Positions 8,366 to 19,690 are shown, counted from the stretch's first letter. The stretch is 64,000 bases of DNA from Paenibacillus antibioticophila (GCF_000455265.1 NZ_HG005141.1:1-64000), one strand, 5' to 3'. The notes: generated by a model from the sequence alone, not told the origin. Made by a program: numbers and translations.

Positions 8366-9287
8366 GGTTTATGATCGGATATCCGAAGTCTGTAATGACG
8401 GTTTTGAGCTTCGTTACATAGGCAGCTGCCAGCTGGCTCAAGCTTGCCTTCTGATTCACGATGTATCCTACCTGTATACTCTCGTCCGTACGAAGCCTTA
8501 CGGATTTGATTTGCTCTCCGTTAAGATCCTTATTCAGTACGCCCGAGCTAATGGTATAGCCATTGAGTCCGATCAGCAGGTTGAATAGGGTAGCGCGGTC
8601 ACTGACCAGTATTTTCTTCTTGTACGATCTTGTGCTGAGTATTTCCTCCGCGAAGTAAAAGGAATTATATTCGCCTTGCTCAAAAGCCAAGCACGGGTAG
8701 TCATCCAACTCTTCGATGTCCAGCAGCGACTTGGAGGCAAGCGGATGCCCCTCACTGATAAATACATGCGCTTCCGCTTGGAACAGCGGATGAAACCGCA
8801 GGTCCTTGTCTTTCAATATCTTCTGAATCACCTTACGGTTGAATTCGCTCATATAGATAATCCCGAGCTCGCTTTTCATATTCCGTACGTCTTCGATAAT
8901 CTCATGGGTACGTGTCTCGCGCAGCGTGCACTCGTACTCGTCCACGTCAAGCTCCTTCAGCAGTCCAACGAAAGCCTGCACAGAAAAAGCGTAATGCTGA
9001 GTTGAGATCGAGAACAGCTTCTTTGAGGGTTTACGATTCATGTACCGCTGCTCAAGAAGCTCGGCTTGCTCCACGACTTGCCTAGCGTAGGATAGAAACT
9101 CCGCTCCATCGCTCGATAGCACGATTCCTTTGGACGATCGAAGAAAAATCTCAATACCGGCCTCCGCCTCGATTTCTTTCACCGCGTTGGACAAGCTCGG
9201 CTGCGAAATATACAACCGTTTTGCCGCTTCGCTTATCGTACCGCAATTCACGATAGTCAGAATATATTTCAACTGCTGCAAGGTCAT
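8346..9287 (-). CDS. LysR-family transcriptional regulator
   Basis: This is a transcription factor with an N-terminal winged helix-turn-helix (LQQLKYILTIVNCGTISEAA, then LYISQPSLSNAVKEIE) and a C-terminal periplasmic-binding-like effector domain from about residue 90. Length after start correction is 313 residues, normal for the family. The ATG at 9287 has GGAGGGGG 6 nt upstream; a longer frame to 9329 lacks one. The gene is convergent with metE, and upstream on its own strand are a MITE-like element and a cobalamin riboswitch with terminator. A MetR-like role in controlling metE is an inference from context. The ligand is unknown. Confidence 0.88.
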   Translation of the reverse strand: MTLQQLKYILTIVNCGTISEAAKRLYISQPSLSNAVKEIEAEAGIEIFLRSSKGIVLSSDGAEFLSYARQVVEQAELLEQRYMNRKPSKKLFSISTQHYAFSVQAFVGLLKELDVDEYECTLRETRTHEIIEDVRNMKSELGIIYMSEFNRKVIQKILKDKDLRFHPLFQAEAHVFISEGHPLASKSLLDIEELDDYPCLAFEQGEYNSFYFAEEILSTRSYKKKILVSDRATLFNLLIGLNGYTISSGVLNKDLNGEQIKSVRLRTDESIQVGYIVNQKASLSQLAAAYVTKLKTVITDFGYPIINQEDELA

Positions 9288-9305
9288 TGGAATCCCCCTC
9301 CGCTT

Positions 9306-9528
9306 ACTTGAACTAATGATTATACACACGAGGCAACGTGTAAAGTGTTCTTACGATCGCTGTTGTTCGCGGATTTCTTGATTGAATTAACTCATCATAG
9401 AGTAGAAATCCGCTCGCAAAGGCGAACGCTGACGAGCCTATGCTCCCGAAGCAGCTTTCTTTCAGAAAACTTTTACTACAGAACACTTTACACTTATGCC
9501 TTTTTTGTGCAGTTATTTAGTTCAACAA
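9306..9528 (+). repeat. MITE-like inverted-repeat element, copy A
   Basis: The ends TTGAACTAA and TTAGTTCAA are inverted. Inside, GTAAAGTGTTCT is inverted to AGAACACTTTAC and GCGGATTTCT to AGAAATCCGC, so the whole ~225 bp can fold into one long hairpin. It is homologous to copies B, C and D and lies between the riboswitch terminator and the LysR gene. It carries no coding capacity. Confidence 0.8.
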
Positions 9529-9547
9529 ATATAGTTCTAACAATAAC

Positions 9548-9592
9548 AAAAGACGTCCTCCCTTTGAAACAGCCATAGGGAAAGACGCCTCC
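9548..9592 (-). terminator. Riboswitch-associated terminator
   Basis: On the minus strand AGGCGTC..CCCT pairs with AGGG..GACGTCT and is followed by TTTTG. It sits about 65 bp downstream of the B12 aptamer and is probably the expression platform: ligand-bound RNA would terminate here and free RNA would read on into copy A of the repeat and the LysR gene. Confidence 0.65.
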
Positions 9593-9654
9593 ATAATAAT
9601 GCATTATGACGGTTCATCTTAACACTTCCCTATCTACCGTAGGTACAGCAGTGC

Positions 9655-9845
9655 TGTCAGAACAGGCAGGTCTCCTGGCTCCGGAATCGTCACTCGGCAG
9701 CGGCCTTCCCGATCCATGCAGATCAGTGGCTGATTAAGCTGCCTGCTCCTCCGTTACAGTGGCGGGACCGCGTCGGTATTGCACCGACCTTCCCTTTTAA
9801 GTCAGAACGGCAAGCACGCTCGCCAACCCGACACCTGTTCTCCAT
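9655..9845 (-). promoter_or_regulatory. Cobalamin riboswitch
   Basis: The minus strand carries the B12 box GAGCCAGGAGACCTGCC (about 9664-9680), the upstream conserved AAAAGGGAAG and GCCACTGTAA elements, and the central ATCGGGAAGGC. AGAACAGG at the 5' end pairs with CCTGTTCT at the 3' end to close the aptamer. It senses adenosyl- or methylcobalamin. The next gene downstream on its strand is the LysR regulator, beyond a terminator and a MITE-like element. The aptamer begins 25 bp after the ligA stop. Confidence 0.92.
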
Positions 9846-9869
9846 GATGTGATTTGTAAAAAAATAATT

Positions 9870-11900
<2,031 letters not shown>

Positions 11901-11906
11901 TCAATT

Positions 11907-12133
11907 TATATAAGTTGAACTAAAGATTGTACACTGGAGGCAACGTGTGAAGTGTTCTTACGATCGCTGTTGTTCACGGATTTCTTTGACTGGACGAAGG
12001 TATCATAGAGTAGAAATCCGTTCACAAAGGCGAACGCTAACGCTTTATGCTTCCGAAGCAGCTTTCTTGCAGAAAGCTTTTAACACTTCACACTTTTGCC
12101 CTTTCTGTGTATTTTTCTAGTTCAACTTATATA
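11907..12133 (+). repeat. MITE-like element, copy B (intact, 16-bp TIRs)
   Basis: This is the best-preserved copy. TATATAAGTTGAACTA (11907-11922) is exactly inverted to TAGTTCAACTTATATA (12118-12133). Subterminal GTGTGAAGTGTT is inverted to AACACTTCACAC, and GGATTTCT to AGAAATCC. Near the right end AGCTTTCT..AGAAAGCTTTT forms a small terminator-like hairpin on the plus strand. The element fills the pcrA-ligA gap. The TA-rich ends suggest mobilisation by an IS630/Tc1-type transposase, which is an inference. Confidence 0.85.
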
Positions 12134-12148
12134 GCTCAATGATCTTCG

Positions 12149-14551
12149 TTATTCGGTCACTTTGGTGATGGGAGCGAAGCCGGCGAGAAGCCGCTTCACA
12201 CCTACCGGCGCCGGAAAAGCAATCTGCAGCTCCGTATCATTGCCGGTGCCTTTGACCGCTACCACGGTGCCGATGCCCCATTTGCCGTGCGACACCTTGT
12301 CGCCGGCAGCAAAGCCGCCGCTGGCACTGTCTCCGGCGGCAGGCTGCGCGCCCCGCGAGCCTGTGCGCGACGGGGCCATGCCCGGGATGCTCACCGTGAC
12401 GGGTGAGCTCCCGCTCGTACGGCCACCGGCTGGTGCCGGGGCGCCGCCCCGCAGCGGCGATGCTGCGCCCGCTGCCGGGCTGGCGGCACCACCGCTGCGG
12501 TGGCCGAAGTTGCTGCCGCTGGCGCTGCCAAAGCCGCGGCCGCCGTAAGCGCCGCCGATTCCCGCTCCGCGGCGGTATCGGTCGCGCGCGACTCCCGCTT
12601 CTTCCTTCAATTCCTCCGGAATTTCCTGCAGGAAGCGGGAAGGCGGGTTCGCCGTGGTGCGGCCGAACAGGGTGCGCATCTGGGCGCAGGAGAGGAACAG
12701 CCTCTCCTCGGCCCGGGTAATACCGACGTAGGCAAGCCGTCGCTCCTCCTCCAGCTCTTCGTTATCCAGGAAGGCCCGGCTATGCGGGAACACGCCTTCC
12801 TCCATGCCGACGATGAAGACCACCGGGAACTCCAGTCCCTTCGCGCTGTGCATCGTCATCAGCACGACAGCATCGTCGTTCGGCTTCTCTGCATCCTGGT
12901 TATCGTTCATGCTGTCGATATCGGCGATCAGCGCCAGATCGGTCAGGAATGAGACGAGGGTCTTATCCTCATTCTTATTCTCGAATTCCATGGTTACGGA
13001 CAGGAATTCGTCGATATTTTCCAGGCGGGACCGGGATTCCAGGGTGTTCTCATTTTGCAGCTCCATCCGGTAATGCGTCATTTCCAGCAGCTTCTCGGTC
13101 AGTTCGGTCACAGACAAGAACTCTACCATTTGATGAAGCGCCGCAATCATATCGAAGAACTCGACCAGTGCATTCCGTGTGCGTCCGGTAAAGCCGAGAT
13201 CATCGACGGTCTCCAGCACCCGGTAAATGGACGTTCCGCGCTGCGCTGCTTCCGCCGCCAGCTTCCCGACGGTCGTATCCCCGATCCCCCGCTTGGGCAC
13301 GTTGATAATCCGCATCAAGCTGATATCATCATCCAGATTGGACAAGAGGCGCAGGTATGCAAGCAGGTCTTTAATTTCCTTCCGGTCATAGAACTTGATT
13401 CCGCCAACGATTTGATAAGGAATATCTGACTTAATTAGAATTTCCTCAATAACCCGGGATTGGGCGTTCGTCCGGTATAGAATCGCATGGTCGCGGTAGC
13501 CCTTGCCCTTCTTGACGCTCTCTTGAATCTCGGAGGTAATAAAGTATCCTTCGTCATGCTCGGAATCGGCATGGTACACCTTGATCTTGTCTCCGTCTCC
13601 CTTGTCCGTCCACAGCTTCTTTGCTTTGCGGCCGGAATTCAGGCCAATCACTCCGTTCGCCGCGTTCAGAATCGTCGAGGTCGAGCGGTAGTTCTGCTCC
13701 AGCAGGATCGTGCTGGCCTCGGGATAATCCTTTTCAAAATTCAGGATATTCGTAATATCGGCACCGCGCCAGCGGTAGATCGACTGATCGCTATCCCCGA
13801 CCACGCAGATCCGGTGATGCTTGTCTGCCAGCATCCGGCACAGCATGTATTGGGCCCGGTTGGTATCCTGGTATTCATCGACGTGAATATACTGGAACTT
13901 CTTTTGGTAAAAATCGAGCACGTCCGGCGCTTCCTTGAACAGCTCGATGGTTTTCATGATCAGATCGTCAAAATCCAGCGAGTTGTTGCTGCGAAGACGC
14001 TGCTGGTACTTGGTATATACCTTCGCCACAATGCCTTCAAAATAATCACCGACCTTCTGCTCATATTGCTGGGGGGTGATCAGTTCGTTCTTGGCTGTGC
14101 TGATCATGGACTGAACGGCCTTCGGCTCGAATTTCTTGGTATCGAGGTTCATATCCTTCATACAATTGCGGATCACAGAGAGCTGGTCCGTGGAATCCAG
14201 AATCGAAAAGTTGGACGTGAAGCCGACCCGTTCAATATCACGGCGCAAAATCCTCACGCACATCGAGTGGAAGGTGGATACCCAGATATCGCGTCCCTCC
14301 GCCCCTCCGACAAGCCGGGAAACCCGGTCTTGCATCTCACGGGCAGCTTTATTGGTAAAGGTGATCGCCAGAATCGCCCAAGGCGGAGCTTTGCGCGTGG
14401 CAATCAGATAGGCAATGCGGTGCGTGAGCACGCGCGTCTTGCCGCTGCCCGCCCCCGCCATAATGAGCAGCGGGCCTTCGGTCGTAACAACCGCTTGGCG
14501 CTGCTGGGGATTGAGACGTTCCACTGCTTCTTGTATGTTAACAGGTTGCAT
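12149..14551 (-). CDS. pcrA: ATP-dependent DNA helicase PcrA
   Basis: This superfamily 1A 3'-5' helicase acts in repair and rolling-circle replication and removes RecA and stalled complexes. Motifs are in order: LNPQQRQAV (Q motif), [12 protein letters not shown] (Walker A), [11 protein letters not shown] (Walker B), [14 protein letters not shown] (III), [15 protein letters not shown] (IV), [16 protein letters not shown] (V) and [11 protein letters not shown] (VI). The C-terminus has a Gly/Ala/Ser/Pro-rich linker (about 660-750) and ends in the Tudor-like RNA polymerase-binding domain ([15 protein letters not shown]). The start is ATG 14551 with AAGGAG 10 nt upstream; the longer frame begins with a TTG lacking a ribosome binding site. 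It sits between pcrB and ligA. Confidence 0.95.
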   Translation of the reverse strand: MQPVNIQEAVERLNPQQRQAVVTTEGPLLIMAGAGSGKTRVLTHRIAYLIATRKAPPWAILAITFTNKAAREMQDRVSRLVGGAEGRDIWVSTFHSMCVRILRRDIERVGFTSNFSILDSTDQLSVIRNCMKDMNLDTKKFEPKAVQSMISTAKNELITPQQYEQKVGDYFEGIVAKVYTKYQQRLRSNNSLDFDDLIMKTIELFKEAPDVLDFYQKKFQYIHVDEYQDTNRAQYMLCRMLADKHHRICVVGDSDQSIYRWRGADITNILNFEKDYPEASTILLEQNYRSTSTILNAANGVIGLNSGRKAKKLWTDKGDGDKIKVYHADSEHDEGYFITSEIQESVKKGKGYRDHAILYRTNAQSRVIEEILIKSDIPYQIVGGIKFYDRKEIKDLLAYLRLLSNLDDDISLMRIINVPKRGIGDTTVGKLAAEAAQRGTSIYRVLETVDDLGFTGRTRNALVEFFDMIAALHQMVEFLSVTELTEKLLEMTHYRMELQNENTLESRSRLENIDEFLSVTMEFENKNEDKTLVSFLTDLALIADIDSMNDNQDAEKPNDDAVVLMTMHSAKGLEFPVVFIVGMEEGVFPHSRAFLDNEELEEERRLAYVGITRAEERLFLSCAQMRTLFGRTTANPPSRFLQEIPEELKEEAGVARDRYRRGAGIGGAYGGRGFGSASGSNFGHRSGGAASPAAGAASPLRGGAPAPAGGRTSGSSPVTVSIPGMAPSRTGSRGAQPAAGDSASGGFAAGDKVSHGKWGIGTVVAVKGTGNDTELQIAFPAPVGVKRLLAGFAPITKVTE

Positions 14552-14586
14552 CAGGAAACTGCTCCTTTCGTGATTCAAAATTGGTG

Positions 14587-14989
14587 TATAAGTTGAACAA
14601 ATAATTGTATGCTGGGGAGCAACGTGTGAATGTTCTTATGATCACTGTTGTGCGCGGATTCCTCTGACTGAACTTATGATGATGCATGCTGTTGGCAACG
14701 TGTGAAGTATTCCTACGATCGCTGTTGTTCGCGGATTTCCTTGATTGGATACTATTTTGGTAGAAATCCGCTCACAAAGGCGAACGCTTTCGAGCATATG
14801 CTTCCGAAGTAGCTTTCTTACAGAAAGCTTTTACTTCAGAACACTTCACACTTATGCCCTTCTGCAGAGCATCTTTAGTTCATTTGATAAATCCACTTAC
14901 AAGGGCTAACGCTTACACGCATATGCTTCCGAAGTTAGAACACTTCACACTTATGCCTATTCCACGCAGCTTTATTAGTTCAACTTATA
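14587..14989 (+). repeat. Nested MITE-like elements, copy C
   Basis: The outer ends TATAAGTTGAAC (14587-14598) and GTTCAACTTATA (14978-14989) match copy B. Within it, a second, nearly complete copy runs from about 14667 (CTGAACTTATGATGATGC) to about 14886 (TTTAGTTCA) and interrupts the outer copy in the middle. The outer right arm (from about 14887) lacks the AGCTTTCT hairpin segment. The ~400 bp fill most of the pcrB-pcrA gap. All copies in the window share one orientation. Confidence 0.8.
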
Positions 14990-15059
14990 GTTGATCTTCC
15001 TATAATTAGGGATGAGAACAAAGATGTGACCAGACATCAGCCAATCCTATCCGTTAGCA

Positions 15060-15785
15060 TTAGCCGCCGATAGAACTACTGCGAGTGCCCTTGACGGCTT
15101 CTACGGTCTCCAGCGCTCCTGCCAGGTCGGAATAGATGACATTGCCCACGACGACCGTATCGCTGACCGCCGCAGCCTGTCTGGCCGTCTCCGCATTTGT
15201 GATCCCGCCTCCGTAGAACAGTCTCGCCTGTGTCAGCTGTCGCCTTACTTCTCCAACAAGCTCCATATCGCCAAAGCGTCCGCTATATTCCACATATATA
15301 ATAGGCAGTTGCATCAGCTTGTCCGCAGCCCCCGCATACCCTGCCGCAGCAGCGGCATCGAGGGAGGTATCCGCCTCCGTAATCATGGCTACTGTAGCTT
15401 CTGGATTCAGCACGATGTATCCTTCCGAAACCAGCCTATCCCACGGGATGAAGGGGCCGTATTTCTCAATCGCCCGCGCATGATGGCCGATCAGCCACTC
15501 GGGACGCTTCGTATTAAGCACCATGGGGATCAAGTAAAGGTCAAAGCCCGGTACGATCGCATCCAGCTCTGACACCTCAAGCGCACAATCGATCTTGAAG
15601 CGGCGAATCCGCTCTAGCAGTGCTTCTGTATTTTCATAGGTTACACCGCTCGAGCCGCCGATGATGATCGCATCACTTCCCGAGGTGCATACGGCTTCAA
15701 GCTCCTGTTCACCAATGGTCCGGTCAGGGTCCAGCTTGAATACATGCCGCCAGGAATTCTCCATGGGTAAAGGCATAGAACGCAT
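15060..15785 (-). CDS. pcrB: Heptaprenylglyceryl phosphate synthase PcrB
   Basis: PcrB couples heptaprenyl diphosphate to sn-glycerol-1-phosphate, giving the G1P-linked ether lipid found in Bacillales. The 241-residue TIM barrel shows HVFKLDPDR near the N-terminus, DAIIIGGSSGVT, PMVLNTK, IIYVEYSGRFG and the phosphate-binding LFYGGGITNAE with VVGNVIYSD. It lies upstream of pcrA as in Bacillus. The start may be ATG 15785 or ATG 15776 (MPLPMENS), since AAGGA-type sites sit before both. A short derivative of the MITE-like repeat lies upstream. Confidence 0.93.
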   Translation of the reverse strand: MRSMPLPMENSWRHVFKLDPDRTIGEQELEAVCTSGSDAIIIGGSSGVTYENTEALLERIRRFKIDCALEVSELDAIVPGFDLYLIPMVLNTKRPEWLIGHHARAIEKYGPFIPWDRLVSEGYIVLNPEATVAMITEADTSLDAAAAAGYAGAADKLMQLPIIYVEYSGRFGDMELVGEVRRQLTQARLFYGGGITNAETARQAAAVSDTVVVGNVIYSDLAGALETVEAVKGTRSSSIGG

Positions 15786-15935
15786 CCTTCTTCACTTCCT
15801 TACAAGGCCTCTTAGCTATAAGCTCCAGATCGCGAAGCTCTCTTCTTCCGGCCGTAAAAGCGGGAGTGAACACGTTTCTGATCCACTCCCGCTTAGCTCC
15901 GGCTCTTAACCGTCCTTTTTTGTCATTACCAATTC

Positions 15936-16040
15936 TATATAAGTTAAACAAAGAATTTACGCTAGGGACAACAACGTGTAAGGGTGTCAGTACGCTTCAC
16001 ACATATGCCTTTTTCTACGCAGCTTCCTAAATTCAACTTC
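15936..16040 (+). repeat. MITE-like element, copy D (internally deleted)
   Basis: TATATAAGTTAAAC at the left and ATTCAACTT at the right are degenerate forms of the copy B ends. CAACGTGTAAGG and GCTTCACACATATGCC are remnants of the subterminal repeats. The centre is missing, leaving about 105 bp. It lies upstream of pcrB. Confidence 0.65.
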
Positions 16041-16169
16041 TCATAGAGGTTGTTCAAAAAGTCAGCTTTTAAACTCGCAATTCTAGTCTAAGTGACCACA
16101 GGAAGGCTGTCAATGTTCGTGTTTTCTACACAAAAATGCGAACAGAATGGACCGCAATAACACACAAAA

Positions 16170-16208
16170 GGATACGCCGCTGCCCGTTCAAACAGTGTGC
16201 GTATCCTC
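16170..16208 (-). terminator. Terminator after GDPD gene
   Basis: AGGATACGC (16170-16178) pairs with GCGTATCCT (16200-16208); on the minus strand TTTTGTG follows. It lies 14 bp after the phosphodiesterase stop and ends the WcaJ-like/GDPD transcript. Confidence 0.65.
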
Positions 16209-16222
16209 GCAGTTGCTGATGC

Positions 16223-17107
16223 TTATAATCCTAAATATTGAAGCCAGCCGGAGGATTCCACATCCTTTTCCTCCAAAAAGTCGGTATAGAAGCCGTAGAC
16301 GCCCATCCGTTTGAATTTCAACACTTGATCCCGATCGTTAATCGTATGCACATAGCTCGGAATTCCGAGCTCATTCAACGAGGCAACCAGGCCGGCATTT
16401 GCACGGGTCTCCGACATCGTAATCGCCGCGATCCCCTTTTCCTTGGCAAACTCTACTATAGCTTCATCGCTATCATGGGTCTGATAGAGGGTGAAGATCA
16501 CTGAATCAAAAGAATAAATAGCCTCAATCGCATCCCACATGGATTGATAGTAAATTTGCGGTACAATCCGCTTTAATAGCTCCGGGTTCTTCTGCTCTGC
16601 GGCTTCGGTAATCAGGGTGAAAATCTGATCAATCTCTTCAGGCTCAATCTGCTTCGTATCTGTAATCAGGTACATATCCGGATACTGTTCCATGAGATCA
16701 AGAATATCTTCCCATCCCAGCGGCTCATAACGGCCCATAATTTTGGCGTTTTTGAATTCCTCGTACGTCCAGACCGCCCCATGGGTTCCAGGATCCATCA
16801 CTTCCTCCTGCCCAAGCATCACCGTAAAGCTCTCCCCCCACTCATGGCGGGCAATAAGCTGGTTATCCTTGCTGAGCAGCAAGTCAGCCTCGAATACGCG
16901 TATCCCCTTTTCATAGTTGGCAGCAAAGGCCTCATAGGTATTGCTATAGGTCAGCCCGTCAATGCCTCCCATGGCATGGGCAACCAGCCGGTGAGCGGTA
17001 AAGCCGTCCTTCGGATCGCGGTCCTGCGGCTTGTACAGCGTGGCGACGAGCAAAAACCCGAGGCCCGCCAGCATTAGCAGGCTGTATATTATTTTTTTTC
17101 TCCTCAT
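16223..17107 (-). CDS. Membrane-anchored glycerophosphodiester phosphodiesterase-like protein
   Basis: A single N-terminal membrane segment (residues 5-25) is followed by a GDPD/PI-PLC-like TIM barrel facing outside. Visible catalytic-type residues are His in LVAHAMGG, Glu-x-Asp in VFEADLLLSKD, His in ARHEWGE and Asp in LITDTKQ. GDPDs hydrolyse glycerophosphodiesters to glycerol-3-phosphate. The motifs deviate from the classical HRG/E-x-D/HD set, so activity on polymeric substrates such as teichoic acid or glycan phosphodiesters is possible but unproven. It follows the sugar-phosphate transferase gene by 18 bp, so the two are probably cotranscribed, which suggests a role in cell-surface polymer turnover. 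Confidence 0.8.
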   Translation of the reverse strand: MRRKKIIYSLLMLAGLGFLLVATLYKPQDRDPKDGFTAHRLVAHAMGGIDGLTYSNTYEAFAANYEKGIRVFEADLLLSKDNQLIARHEWGESFTVMLGQEEVMDPGTHGAVWTYEEFKNAKIMGRYEPLGWEDILDLMEQYPDMYLITDTKQIEPEEIDQIFTLITEAAEQKNPELLKRIVPQIYYQSMWDAIEAIYSFDSVIFTLYQTHDSDEAIVEFAKEKGIAAITMSETRANAGLVASLNELGIPSYVHTINDRDQVLKFKRMGVYGFYTDFLEEKDVESSGWLQYLGL

Positions 17108-17125
17108 TCCAGTACATTCCTATCT

Positions 17126-18532
17126 CTAGTAAGCATTTTTGTTAATAAATCCATTGAAGACGGTCTTTACGATAATTTTGATGTCCAATAAAATCGACCA
17201 GTTCTCGATATAAAAAATGTCGTGCTCAATCCGCTCTTCGATGGAGGTATCGCCGCGCAGCCCGTTGGCTTGGGCATATCCTGTAATACCCGGGCGGACA
17301 TGGTGCTTCACCATGTACTTCGGAACTTCCTCACGGAATTGCTCCACATAATAAGGACGCTCCGGTCTGGGACCGACGACGCTCATATGACCGGCAAGAA
17401 CATTGAAGAACTGCGGCAACTCATCCAGACTGGTCTTCCTCAGAAACGCGCCAAACTTGGTGCGGCGAGGGTCATTTTCTGTTGTCCATCCGGTATCCGG
17501 CACCCCCTCTGGCAACACCTTCATAGAGCGGAACTTATACATATGAAAGTGCCTGCGATTGAGGCCGACCCGTTCTTGCTTGAAAATAATCGGCCCCTTC
17601 GAGGTCAGCTTGATACCGATGGCTGTCAGCAGCATGACCGGCGATGTGATGATGATGGCAAAGAGGCTGAACACGATATCAAAGGCCCGCTTCAGCAATC
17701 GGTTGCCCGTAAGATCCAGCGGAATGTCACGCACATTGATGAGCGGCATTCCAGCAAAATTGTCGAAGTAGGGACGAGCAGGCAGAAAGTCAAAGAAATC
17801 CGGGATGATGAGGGTACGGACGCCTTCTTTTTCACAAATCGCTATAATTCGGGCATATCTGGAGTGAGCAGTCAGAGGCAGTGCCAATACGACCTCGTCA
17901 ATCAGCTTTGCTTCCAAGATCTGTTCCAACTGATCCACCCTGCCCAGGATAGGCTTATATCGCAGCTTCTCCTCGTCTGACCAGGCAGCGTGGTCGTCCA
18001 GAAACCCGATGGTCTCATAGCCCAATTCCGGATACTGCCTCAAGTTGTCATGGAATTTGCGCCCGAGGGAGCCTGCGCCGATGATCAGCACGAATTGCTT
18101 GTTGTAGCCTTTCTTGCGCAGCTGCTTCAGCGAGCTTTTCAAAAAATAACGGTACAGCAGGATGGACAGCACGTTGATCACCATGTAAATGGCCAAATAC
18201 ATCCGTGAAATATCAATTTGCCGGACAAAGAACATCAAGCTGAGCAGAACGAACAAGCTTGCCACATGGACTTGCATCAGCTTCATCACTTCATCCGCAA
18301 ACCGTTTTTTGCGTTTCGGAATGTACAGCGACAGAAGTACTCCGACGATTGCCGCTATCACGCCATAGGCAATGCTCCAGAAAGCGTAAATTTCAGCCGG
18401 TAGCGGACGCTCGTATGGGATCCAGCCGCTCTCAAATTTCAACCACCAGGATAACAGGAAAGAAATCTGGATGAACGCAAAATCCGTCAAAATATACAAT
18501 TGGGTCAAAAAACGTTGATTTTTGCGGATCAT
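17126..18532 (-). CDS. Undecaprenyl-phosphate sugar phosphotransferase (WcaJ/WbaP type)
   Basis: This is the initiating enzyme of polyprenol-linked glycan synthesis: it moves a hexose-1-phosphate from a UDP-sugar to undecaprenyl phosphate. At 468 residues it has four N-terminal membrane segments, a central Rossmann-like domain (VLIIGAGSLGRKF) and a C-terminal catalytic bacterial sugar transferase domain with KRAFDIVFS, FKQERVGLNRRHFHMYKFRSM, KTSLDELPQFFNVL, GPRPERPYYV and RPGITGYAQANGLRG. It shares a 4-bp ATGA overlap with the GT2 gene upstream. In S-layer glycan loci the homologous WsaP/WsfP enzyme starts the chain on galactose; the sugar here cannot be read from sequence. Confidence 0.93.
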   Translation of the reverse strand: MIRKNQRFLTQLYILTDFAFIQISFLLSWWLKFESGWIPYERPLPAEIYAFWSIAYGVIAAIVGVLLSLYIPKRKKRFADEVMKLMQVHVASLFVLLSLMFFVRQIDISRMYLAIYMVINVLSILLYRYFLKSSLKQLRKKGYNKQFVLIIGAGSLGRKFHDNLRQYPELGYETIGFLDDHAAWSDEEKLRYKPILGRVDQLEQILEAKLIDEVVLALPLTAHSRYARIIAICEKEGVRTLIIPDFFDFLPARPYFDNFAGMPLINVRDIPLDLTGNRLLKRAFDIVFSLFAIIITSPVMLLTAIGIKLTSKGPIIFKQERVGLNRRHFHMYKFRSMKVLPEGVPDTGWTTENDPRRTKFGAFLRKTSLDELPQFFNVLAGHMSVVGPRPERPYYVEQFREEVPKYMVKHHVRPGITGYAQANGLRGDTSIEERIEHDIFYIENWSILLDIKIIVKTVFNGFINKNAY

Positions 18533-19458
18533 TGCTTCACCTCCGTCTGGCGGTTTGATGTCTCTGTGCGCGAATCCAGGGTGCGTGTTGCCGGGGTGCC
18601 TGGTTTAAGTTTATTGCTGATCACGGATAAGGAGAACTTCAGTCCGATACCGCTAAATACGGCCATGTTCGTGAACCAGGAATAGCGCTGTTTGAAGTGC
18701 TTGCGGTGGAACACCCACATCGCTCTATGAAACTCGTAGATGATTTTCATAGGCTTGCGGCGACTGCTTGCTCCCTTGTAATGAACAATATAGGTGGCCG
18801 GATGATAATGGATCTCCCATCCCGCCTGTTTGATGCGGTAGCACCAATCTATGTCTTCCCCGTACATAAAAAAGGTCTCATCCAGAACCCCCACCTGCCG
18901 AATCGTCTCCTGACGCAGCAGCATAAAAGCGCCGACAAGGCAATCGACCGGATAAGTCTCATTCGGATCGAGATAACTGAGATGATATTGATTGAACCGC
19001 GGGTTCTCCGGAAAAAGCTTCGAAAATCCGAATGCGTAGTAAAAAGAAGCCGACGGCGTAGGAAAGCCCCTTCTGCACGCTTTATCCAGTGAGCCATCGG
19101 GCAGAATCACCTTGCAGCCTGACGCCCCTACCGTCGGATGTTCTTCCATGTAGGCGAGCATAGTCTGAAGCGTGTCCGGCTGTACAATGGTGTCCGAGTT
19201 CAGCAGCAACACATAGCGACCCTTCGCTATTTCCATCGCTTGATTGTTCGCTTTGGCAAAGCCCGTGTTGGTGTGGTTCTCGATCAAGCGAACCTCCGGG
19301 AACTGTTCTTTGATAACCGGAACAGAGTCATCCCTTGAAGCATTGTCCACGACAATAACCTCATAAGTATATTCCGTGTCCGAGTCGAACACAGATTTCA
19401 AACAATCTATGGTTAAGTCCCGCGTATTGTAGCTGACGATGATAATGCTCAAATCCAT
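18529..19458 (-). CDS. GT2 glycosyltransferase, WbbL-like
   Basis: Cytoplasmic GT-A fold enzyme with LSIIIVSYNTRDL, VVDNASRDDS, NHTNTGFAKANNQA, the DxD-type LLLNSDTI and YGEDIDWCYRIKQAGW near the catalytic base. The pattern matches WbbL-type rhamnosyltransferases, and rmlABCD is in the same locus. The ATG at 19458 has AGGAG 9 nt upstream; the longer frame to 19500 has none. The stop overlaps the start of the sugar-phosphate transferase gene, so the two are cotranscribed. It probably adds an early sugar of the chain. Acceptor and donor are not determined. Confidence 0.88.
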   Translation of the reverse strand: MDLSIIIVSYNTRDLTIDCLKSVFDSDTEYTYEVIVVDNASRDDSVPVIKEQFPEVRLIENHTNTGFAKANNQAMEIAKGRYVLLLNSDTIVQPDTLQTMLAYMEEHPTVGASGCKVILPDGSLDKACRRGFPTPSASFYYAFGFSKLFPENPRFNQYHLSYLDPNETYPVDCLVGAFMLLRQETIRQVGVLDETFFMYGEDIDWCYRIKQAGWEIHYHPATYIVHYKGASSRRKPMKIIYEFHRAMWVFHRKHFKQRYSWFTNMAVFSGIGLKFSLSVISNKLKPGTPATRTLDSRTETSNRQTEVKQ

Positions 19459-19631
19459 AACAAAAGACTCCTGACAAATATAGTAATCTATCGACAACAT
19501 TATAGCATAGGTGAAGGAGTTGGGGGAGGATGGGAGGGTGAGAAGAAATGAGAGTGGGATGGTGAATCATATTTTGATCATAGGAATAGGCCTGTTGCAA
19601 AGAAAAAGAGCCCTCAAAATTGGGCCCATGG

Positions 19632-19637
19632 TATAAT
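19632..19637 (+). promoter_or_regulatory. Extended -10 promoter of the toxin gene
   Basis: TGGTATAAT is an extended -10 box (TGnTATAAT) on the plus strand about 60 bp before the small peptide start. No convincing -35 box was found at the expected place. The predicted transcript starts near 19644. Confidence 0.55.
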
Positions 19638-19672
19638 ATGTCTTGTACAACTGAACTTGGGTGGGAAGTATC

Positions 19673-19690
19673 GCCTCCAGATTGGAGGTG
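19673..19690 (+). promoter_or_regulatory. Hairpin hiding the toxin Shine-Dalgarno
   Basis: CGCCTCC (19673-19679) pairs with GGAGGTG (19684-19690) around a 5-nt loop, with one G-U pair. This sequesters the whole ribosome binding site of the following peptide gene, a common way to hold type I toxin mRNAs untranslated. Confidence 0.6.

Noticed and set aside
9540-9617. Short minus-strand frame starting MNRHNALLW between riboswitch and terminator
   Set aside because: It reads through the terminator hairpin and has only a weak GGAAG site; more likely the expression platform than a leader peptide.
13487-14596. Plus-strand open frame of 369 codons opposite pcrA
   Set aside because: Mirror of a real conserved gene; composition is typical of antisense frames and it runs into the repeat element.
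16046-16063. GAGGTTGTTCAAAAAGTC, resembling an insertion sequence end
   Set aside because: Only one end is visible and no transposase or matching inverted end was found nearby.
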